A DNA stretch of 64,000 bases from Bombus terrestris (taxonomy: Eukaryota; Arthropoda; Insecta; Hymenoptera; Apidae): the NCBI RefSeq assembly GCF_910591885.1, contig NW_025963628.1, forward strand, positions 140,587 through 204,586, written 5' to 3'. This document shows positions 55,971-64,000 of this stretch, in pieces. Position 1 is the stretch's first letter, and each line of letters opens with the position of its first letter. A program made the position numbers and the translations under genes. The notes under the pieces are model-generated. The model was given only the letters and a program-made list of their open reading frames with translations, did no database searches and was not told the origin of the DNA.

Positions 55971-58900
55971 TTTGACAACGTGGGACAACGTGGGACAACG
56001 TGGGAAAACGTGGGACAACGTGGGACAACGTGGGACAACGTGGGACAACGTGGGACAACGTGGGACAACGTGGGACAACGTGGGACAACGTGGGACAACG
56101 TGGGACAACGTGGGACAACGTGGGACAACGTGGGACAACGTGGGACAACGTGGGACAACGTGGGACAACGTGGGACAACGTTGGACACCGTGGGACACCG
56201 TTGGACACCGTTGGACATCGTTGGACACCGTGGGACAACGTGGGACAACGTGGGAAAACGTGGGACAACGTGGGACAACGTGGGACAACGTGGGACAACG
56301 TGGGACAACGTGGGACAACGTGGGACAACGTGGGACAACGTGGGACAACGTGGTACAACGTGGGACATCGTGGGACAACGTGGGACAACGTGGGACAACG
56401 TGGGACAACGTGGGACAACGTGGGACACCGTTGGACATCGTTGGACACCGTGGGACAACGTGGGACAACGTGGGCCAACGTGGGACACCGTTGGACACCG
56501 TTGGACACCGTTGGACACCGTTGGACATCGTTGGACACCGTGGGACAACGTGGGACAACGTGGGACAACGTGGGAAACCATGGAACAACGTGGGACAACG
56601 TGGGACACCGTTGGACATCGTTGGACAACGTGGGACAACGTGGGACAACGTGGGACAACGTGGGACAACGTGGGACAACGTGGGACAACGTGGGACACCG
56701 TTGGACACCGTGGGACACCGTTGGACACCGTTGGACATCGTTGGACACCGTGGGACAACGTGGGACAACGTGGGACAACGTGGGACAACGTGGGACAACG
56801 TGGGACAACGTGGGACATCGTGGGACAACGTGGGACAACGTGGGACCACGTGGGACACCGTTGGACACCGTTGGACATCGTTGGACACCGTGGGACAACG
56901 TGGGACAACGTGGGACAACGTGGGAAACCATGGAACAACGTGGGACAACGTGGGACACCGTTGGACATCGTTGGACATCGTTGGACACCGTGGGACAACG
57001 TGGGACAACGTGGGAAAACGTGGGACAACGTGGGACACCGTTGGACATCGCTGGACACCGTTGGACATCGTTGGACACCGTGGGACAACGTGGGACAACG
57101 TGGGACAACGTGGGACAACGTGGGACAACGTGGGACAACGTGGGACAACGTGGGACAACGTGGGACAACGTGGGACATCGTGGGACAACGTGGGACAACG
57201 TGGGACAACGTGGGACAACGTGGGACATCGTTGGACACCGTTGGACACCGTGGGACAACGTGGGACAACGTGGGACAACGTGGGACAACGTGGGACAACG
57301 TGGGACAACGTGGGACAACGTGGGACAACGTGGGACAACGTGGGACAACTTGGGACAACGTGGGACAACGTGGGACAACGTGGGACAACGTGGGACATCG
57401 TGGGACAACGTGGGACAACGTGGGACAACGTGGGCCAACGTGGGACAACGTGGGACACCGTTGGACATCGTTGGACACCGTGGGACAACGTGGGACAACG
57501 TGGGACAACGTGGGACACCGTTGGACACCGTTGGACACCGTTGGACACCGTTGGACATCGTTGGACACCGTGGGACAACGTGGGACAACGTGGGACAACG
57601 TGGGAAACCATGGAACAACGTGGGACAACGTGGGACACCGTTGGACATCGTTGGACAACGTGGGACAACGTGGGACAACGTGGGACAACGTGGGACAACG
57701 TGGGACAACGTGGGACATCGTGGGACAACGTGGGACAACGTGGGACAACGTGGGACAACGTGGGACATCGTTGGACACCGTGGGACAACGTGGGACAACG
57801 TGGGACAACGTGGGACAACGTGGGACAACGTGGGACATCGTGGGACAACGTGGGACAACGTGGGACAACGTGGGACAACGTGGGACACCGTTGGACAACG
57901 TGGGACACCGTTGGACATCGTTGGACACCGTGGGACAACGTGGGACAACGTGGGACCACGTGGGACAACGTGGGACAACGTGGGACAACGTGGGACAACG
58001 TGGGACAACGTGGGACAACGTGGGACATCGTGGGACAACGTGGGACAACGTGGGACACCGTTGGACATCGTTGGACACCGTGGGACACCGTGGGACAACG
58101 TGGGACAACGTGGGACAACGTGGGACAACGTGGGACAACGTGGGAAACCATGGAACAACGTGGGACAACGTGGGACACCGTTGGACATCGTTGGACAACG
58201 TGGGACAACGTGGGACATCGTTGGACACCGTGGGACAACGTGGGACAACGTGGGACAACGTGGGAAACCATGGAACAACGTGGGACAACGTGGGACACCG
58301 TTGGACATCGTTGGACATCGTTGGACACCGTGGGACAACGTGGGACAACGTGGGAAAACGTGGGACAACGTGGGACACCGTTGGACATCGCTGGACACCG
58401 TTGGACATCGTTGGACACCGTGGGACAACGTGGGACAACGTGGGACAACGTGGGACAACGTGGGACAACGTGGGACAACGTGGGACAACGTGGGACAACG
58501 TGGGACAACGTGGGACATCGTGGGACAACGTGGGACAACGTGGGACAACGTGGGACAACGTGGGACATCGTTGGACACCGTTGGACACCGTGGGACAACG
58601 TGGGACAACGTGGGACAACGTGGGACAACGTGGGACAACGTGGGACAACGTGGGACAACGTGGGACAACGTGGGACAACGTGGGACAACGTGGGACAACG
58701 TGGGACAACGTGGGACATCGTGGGACAACGTGGGACAACGTGGGACAACGTGGGCCAACGTGGGACAACGTGGGACACCGTTGGACATCGTTGGACACCG
58801 TGGGACAACGTGGGACAACGTGGGACAACGTGGGACACCGTTGGACACCGTTGGACACCGTTGGACACCGTTGGACATCGTTGGACACCGTGGGACAACG

Positions 58901-59950
58901 TGGGACAACGTGGGACAACGTGGGAAACCATGGAACAACGTGGGACAACGTGGGACACCGTTGGACATCGTTGGACAACGTGGGACAACGTGGGACAACG
59001 TGGGACAACGTGGGACAACGTGGGACATCGTGGGACAACGTGGGACAACGTGGGACAACGTGGGACATCGTTGGACACCGTGGGACAACGTGGGACAACG
59101 TGGGACAACGTGGGACAACGTGGGACAACGTGGGACAACGTGGGACATCGTGGGACAACGTGGGACAACGTGGGACAACGTGGGACAACGTGGGACACCG
59201 TTGGACAACGTGGGACACCGTTGGACATCGTTGGACACCGTGGGACAACGTGGGACAACGTGGGACCACGTGGGACAACGTGGGACAACGTGGGACAACG
59301 TGGGACAACGTGGGACAACGTGGGACAACGTGGGACATCGTGGGACAACGTGGGACAACGTGGGACACCGTTGGACATCGTTGGACACCGTGGGACACCG
59401 TGGGACAACGTGGGACAACGTGGGACAACGTGGGACAACGTGGGAAACCATGGAACAACGTGGGACAACGTGGGACACCGTTGGACATCGTTGGACAACG
59501 TGGGACAACGTGGGACAACGTGGGACAACGTGGGACAACGTGGGACAACGTGGGACACCGTTGGACACCGTGGGACACCGTTGGACACCGTTGGACATCG
59601 TTGGACACCGTGGGACAACGCGGGACAACGTGGGACAACGTGGGACAACGTGGGACAACGTGGGACAACGTGGGACAACGTGGGACAACGTGGGACAACG
59701 TGGGACAACGTGGGACACCGTTGGACAACGTGGGACACCGTTGGACATCGTTGGACACCGTGGGACACCGTTGGACACCGTTGGACACCGTTGGACACCG
59801 TTGGACATCGTTGGACACCGTGGGACAACGTGGGACAACGTGGGACAACGTGGGAAACCATGGAACAACGTGGGACAACGTGGGACACCGTTGGACATCG
59901 TTGGACATCGTTGGACACCGTGGGACAACGTGGGACAACGTGGGACAACG
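55971..59950 (+). repeat. Right-hand 4-kb block, copy 2
   Basis: P 55971, N 56351, R 56471, 57431 and 58751, J 57951 and 59261, S 59621. Its internal duplication has a spacing of 1,320 bp. A three-unit contraction near 56,850 (C D D E D instead of C D D D D E D, with one A lost earlier) contributes to the offset drift. Confidence 0.87.
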
Positions 59951-60940
59951 TGGGACAACGTGGGACATCGTGGGACAACGTGGGACAACGTGGGACAACG
60001 TGGGACAACGTGGGACATCGTTGGACACCGTGGGACAACGTGGGACAACGTGGGACAACGTGGGACACCGTTGGACATCGTTGGACATCGTTGGACACCG
60101 TGGGACAACGTGGGACAACGTGGGACAACGTGGGACAACGTGGGAAACCATGGAACAACGTGGGACAACGTGGGACAACGTGGGACAACGTGGGACAACG
60201 TGGGACAACGTGGGACAACGTGGGACAACGTGGGACAACGTGGGACATCGTGGGACAACGTGGGACAACGTGGGACAACGTGGGACAACGTGGGACATCG
60301 TTGGACACCGTTGGACACCGTGGGACAACGTGGGACAACGTGGGACAACGTGGGACAACGTGGGACAACGTGGGACAACGTGGGACAACGTGGGACGACG
60401 TGGGACAACGTGGGACAACGTGGGACAACGTGGGACAACGTGGGACATCGTGGGACAACGTGGGACAACGTGGGACAACGTGGGACAACGTGGGACACCG
60501 TTGGACATCGTTGGACACCGTGGGACAACGTGGGACAACGTGGGACAACGTGGGACACCGTTGGACACCGTTGGACACCGTTGGACACCGTTGGACATCG
60601 TTGGACACCGTGGGACAACGTGGGACAACGTGGGACAACGTGGGAAACCATGGAACAACGTGGGACAACGTGGGACACCGTTGGACATCGTTGGACAACG
60701 TGGGACAACGTGGGACAACGTGGGACAACGTGGGACAACGTGGGACAACGTGGGACAACGTGGGACACCGTTGGACACCGTGGGACACCGTTGGACACCG
60801 TTGGACATCGTTGGACACCGTGGGACAACGTGGGACAACGTGGGACAACGTGGGACAACGTGGGACAACGTGGGACAACGTGGGACAACGTGGGACAACG
60901 TGGGACAACGTGGGACAACGTGGGACAACGTGGGACATCG

Positions 60941-63900
60941 TTTGACAACGTGGGACAACGTGGGACAACGTGGGAAAACGTGGGACAACGTGGGACAACG
61001 TGGGACAACGTGGGACAACGTGGGACAACGTGGGACAACGTGGGACAACGTGGGACAACGTGGGACAACGTGGGACAACGTGGGACAACGTGGGACAACG
61101 TGGGACAACGTGGGACAACGTGGGACAACGTGGGACAACGTGGGACAACGTGGGACAACGTGGGACAACGTTGGACACCGTGGGACACCGTTGGACACCG
61201 TTGGACATCGTTGGACACCGTGGGACAACGTGGGACAACGTGGGAAAACGTGGGACAACGTGGGACAACGTGGGACAACGTGGGACAACGTGGGACAACG
61301 TGGGACAACGTGGGACAACGTGGGACAACGTGGGACAACGTGGTACAACGTGGGACATCGTGGGACAACGTGGGACAACGTGGGACAACGTGGGACAACG
61401 TGGGACAACGTGGGACACCGTTGGACATCGTTGGACACCGTGGGACAACGTGGGACAACGTGGGCCAACGTGGGACACCGTTGGACACCGTTGGACACCG
61501 TTGGACACCGTTGGACATCGTTGGACACCGTGGGACAACGTGGGACAACGTGGGACAACGTGGGAAACCCTGGAACAACGTGGGACAACGTGGGACACCG
61601 TTGGACATCGTTGGACAACGTGGGACAACGTGGGACAACGTGGGACAACGTGGGACAACGTGGGACAACGTGGGACAACGTGGGACACCGTTGGACACCG
61701 TGGGACACCGTTGGACACCGTTGGACATCGTTGGACACCGTGGGACAACGTGGGACAACGTGGGACAACGTGGGACAACGTGGGACAACGTGGGACAACG
61801 TGGGACAACGTGGGACATCGTGGGACAACGTGGGACAACGTGGGACCACGTGGGACACCGTTGGACACCGTTGGACACCGTTGGACACCGTTGGACATCG
61901 TTGGACACCGTGGGACAACGTGGGACAACGTGGGACAACGTGGGAAACCATGGAACAACGTGGGACAACGTGGGACACCGTTGGACATCGTTGGACATCG
62001 TTGGACACCGTGGGACAACGTGGGACAACGTGGGAAAACGTGGGACAACGTGGGACACCGTTGGACATCGCTGGACACCGTTGGACATCGTTGGACACCG
62101 TGGGACAACGTGGGACAACGTGGGACAACGTGGGACAACGTGGGACAACGTGGGACAACGTGGGACAACGTGGGACAACGTGGGACAACGTGGGACATCG
62201 TGGGACAACGTGGGACAACGTGGGACAACGTGGGACAACGTGGGACATCGTTGGACACCGTTGGACACCGTGGGACAACGTGGGACAACGTGGGACAACG
62301 TGGGAAAACGTGGGACAACGTGGGACAACGTGGGACAACGTGGGACAACGTGGGACAACGTGGGACAACGTGGGACAACGTGGGACAACGTGGGACAACG
62401 TGGGACAACGTGGGACATCGTGGGACAACGTGGGACAACGTGGGACAACGTGGGCCAACGTGGGACAACGTGGGACACCGTTGGACATCGTTGGACACCG
62501 TGGGACAACGTGGGACAACGTGGGACAACGTGGGACACCGTTGGACACCGTTGGACACCGTTGGACACCGTTGGACATCGTTGGACACCGTGGGACAACG
62601 TGGGACAACGTGGGACAACGTGGGAAACCATGGAACAACGTGGGACAACGTGGGACACCGTTGGACATCGTTGGACAACGTGGGACAACGTGGGACAACG
62701 TGGGACAACGTGGGACAACGTGGGACAACGTGGGACATCGTGGGACAACGTGGGACAACGTGGGACAACGTGGGACAACGTGGGACATCGTTGGACACCG
62801 TGGGACAACGTGGGACAACGTGGGACAACGTGGGACAACGTGGGACAACGTGGGACATCGTGGGACAACGTGGGACAACGTGGGACAACGTGGGACAACG
62901 TGGGACACCGTTGGACAACGTGGGACACCGTTGGACATCGTTGGACACCGTGGGACAACGTGGGACAACGTGGGACCACGTGGGACAACGTGGGACAACG
63001 TGGGACAACGTGGGACAACGTGGGACAACGTGGGACAACGTGGGACATCGTGGGACAACGTGGGACAACGTGGGACACCGTTGGACATCGTTGGACACCG
63101 TGGGACACCGTGGGACAACGTGGGACAACGTGGGACAACGTGGGACAACGTGGGACAACGTGGGAAACCATGGAACAACGTGGGACAACGTGGGACACCG
63201 TTGGACATCGTTGGACAACGTGGGACAACGTGGGACATCGTTGGACACCGTGGGACAACGTGGGACAACGTGGGACAACGTGGGAAACCATGGAACAACG
63301 TGGGACAACGTGGGACACCGTTGGACATCGTTGGACATCGTTGGACACCGTGGGACAACGTGGGACAACGTGGGAAAACGTGGGACAACGTGGGACACCG
63401 TTGGACATCGCTGGACACCGTTGGACATCGTTGGACACCGTGGGACAACGTGGGACAACGTGGGACAACGTGGGACAACGTGGGACAACGTGGGACAACG
63501 TGGGACAACGTGGGACAACGTGGGACAACGTGGGACATCGTGGGACAACGTGGGACAACGTGGGACAACGTGGGACAACGTGGGACATCGTTGGACACCG
63601 TTGGACACCGTGGGACAACGTGGGACAACGTGGGACAACGTGGGACAACGTGGGACAACGTGGGACAACGTGGGACAACGTGGGACAACGTGGGACAACG
63701 TGGGACAACGTGGGACAACGTGGGACAACGTGGGACAACGTGGGACAACGTGGGACATCGTGGGACAACGTGGGACAACGTGGGACAACGTGGGCCAACG
63801 TGGGACAACGTGGGACACCGTTGGACATCGTTGGACACCGTGGGACAACGTGGGACAACGTGGGACAACGTGGGACACCGTTGGACACCGTTGGACACCG

Positions 63901-64000
63901 TTGGACACCGTTGGACATCGTTGGACACCGTGGGACAACGTGGGACAACGTGGGACAACGTGGGAAACCATGGAACAACGTGGGACAACGTGGGACACCG
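60941..64000 (+). repeat. Right-hand 4-kb block, copy 3, cut by the window end
   Basis: It matches 55,971-58,960 with offsets of 4,970 (P), 4,990 (N 61341, R 61461), 5,020 (R 62451) and 5,040 (R 63791, G 63961). The G box at 61561 has a private change to tgggaaaccc. The array clearly continues past 64,000. Confidence 0.87.

Larger units (their letters stand above)
1941..62980 (+). repeat. Dispersed J units creating CACGTG palindromes, about 38 copies
   Basis: Unit J (tgggaccacg) followed by a unit beginning tggg gives CACGTG, the canonical E-box core. Examples are at 1941, 2771, 5201, 8641, 10741, 13201, 15631, 20301, 27491, 30781, 34761, 36711, 39501, 42611, 48901, 51361, 57951, 61841 and 62971. 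Binding by a bHLH factor is possible from the motif alone but is not shown. Confidence 0.75.
451..63980 (+). repeat. Dispersed 20-bp G box (units G and G'), about 127 copies
   Basis: The pair tgggaaacca, tggaacaacg carries four linked substitutions and creates a CCATGG palindrome (the NcoI recognition sequence) across the unit junction. I counted about 127 copies by eye, one per roughly 500 bp, for example at 451, 1151, 2141, 7001, 12361, 20101, 30511, 40001, 50211, 58261 and 63961. It usually follows C D D D E D plus three A units, and is usually followed by A C E E D, or by A C E F in many middle and right-hand copies. Sequence variants are few: G' reads tggaaaaacg at 26541, 26661 and 29521, tggtaaaacg at 41001 and tggaacaaag at 53151, and G reads tgggaaaccc at 61561. 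Such fixed linkage means one founding event spread by duplication. It also holds nearly all ATG triplets of the + strand. Confidence 0.95.
1..64000 (+). repeat. 10-bp satellite (giant minisatellite) array, consensus tgggacaacg, 6,400 units
   Basis: Every decamer of the window is a recognisable version of tgggacaacg, in one orientation and one register. Positions 2 (g/t) and 8 (a/c/t) carry most of the variation, giving the six common units A-F; all other positions change only in rare variants. The purine-rich strand is the + strand. Nothing unique interrupts the array and neither border is in the window. It could be a pericentromeric or subtelomeric satellite or an expanded minisatellite; the sequence alone does not decide. 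Transcription and function are unknown. The repeat call is certain; the eukaryotic origin is inferred from array type and size. Confidence 0.99.

Noticed and set aside
16206..63998. A 15,930-codon open frame on the - strand, and similar frames at 20876-63988 and 10506-16178
   Set aside because: It has only TTG-type starts, encodes nothing but a decapeptide repeat, and the same peptide is open in the other frames. It is what a 10-bp stop-free unit must produce, not a gene.
1..64000. CRISPR array
   Set aside because: There is no alternation of constant repeats and unique spacers; every 10 bp is a repeat variant and no cas-like gene is present.
1..64000. Telomeric repeat array
   Set aside because: The G-rich strand and GGG spacing recall telomeres, but the unit is not a known telomere repeat that I can name, and the heavy mixing of variants and nested multi-kilobase duplications is unlike telomerase-made DNA. 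A subtelomeric satellite remains possible.
1..64000. Inverted repeats or hairpin terminators
   Set aside because: All units share one orientation; I found no unit on the opposite strand. The only palindromes are 4-6 bp junction motifs (acgt, aacgtt, cacgtg, ccatgg).

Overview
The whole 64-kb window is one uninterrupted tandem array of a 10-bp unit, consensus tgggacaacg on the + strand. It holds 6,400 units, all in the same orientation and all in the same register: every unit starts at a coordinate ending in 1, and I found no 9- or 11-bp unit. I see no gene, RNA gene, transposon, CRISPR array or unique sequence. The array runs off both ends, so its true length and flanks are unknown. Homogeneous satellite arrays of this size, with nested higher-order duplications, are typical of eukaryotic chromosomes (pericentromeric, subtelomeric or giant minisatellite loci). 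A eukaryote is therefore my inference; nothing identifies the species.

Unit code used in all entries: A tgggacaacg (majority); B tgggacatcg; C tgggacaccg; D ttggacaccg; E ttggacatcg; F ttggacaacg; G and G' the linked pair tgggaaacca, tggaacaacg; H tgggaaaacg; I ctggacaccg; J tgggaccacg; K tcggacaacg; L tgggacaaag; M tgggacgacg; N tggtacaacg; P tttgacaacg; Q ttcgacatcg; R tgggccaacg; S cgggacaacg; T agggacaacg; U tgggacaact; V tggggcaacg; W tgggactacg; X tgggacagcg; Y ttggacacca. Most variation sits at unit positions 2 (g or t) and 8 (a, c or t). The rest are rare variants that serve as duplication markers.

Layout. Left (1-9,960): 1-3,240 recurs at 6,551-9,960, with a mosaic region between. 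Middle (10,721-31,690): tandem duplications with periods of about 2,440, 4,660, 450, 730 and 3,000-3,300 bp, marked by Q, S, U, W, X and Y. Right (about 32-64 kb): a 3.11-kb higher-order repeat in two full copies and a partial one (37,091-44,480), then a 4-kb block seen at 48,021 and 55,971 and again at 60,941 until the window ends, marked by P, N and R. A 700-bp cassette (G box to G box, enclosing a 210-bp D/E-rich block) links the left end with 40-44 kb. All duplications are multiples of 10 bp, as expected of in-register unequal exchange or replication slippage.

Because 10 is not a multiple of 3 and the unit lacks stop codons in every frame, all six frames are open for many kilobases. These frames are by-products of the repeat and I do not annotate them as genes. 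The properties most worth checking are the exact register, the G-quadruplex-capable A runs broken by GG-only D/E runs, the well-preserved CpG in almost every unit, and the nested duplication history.
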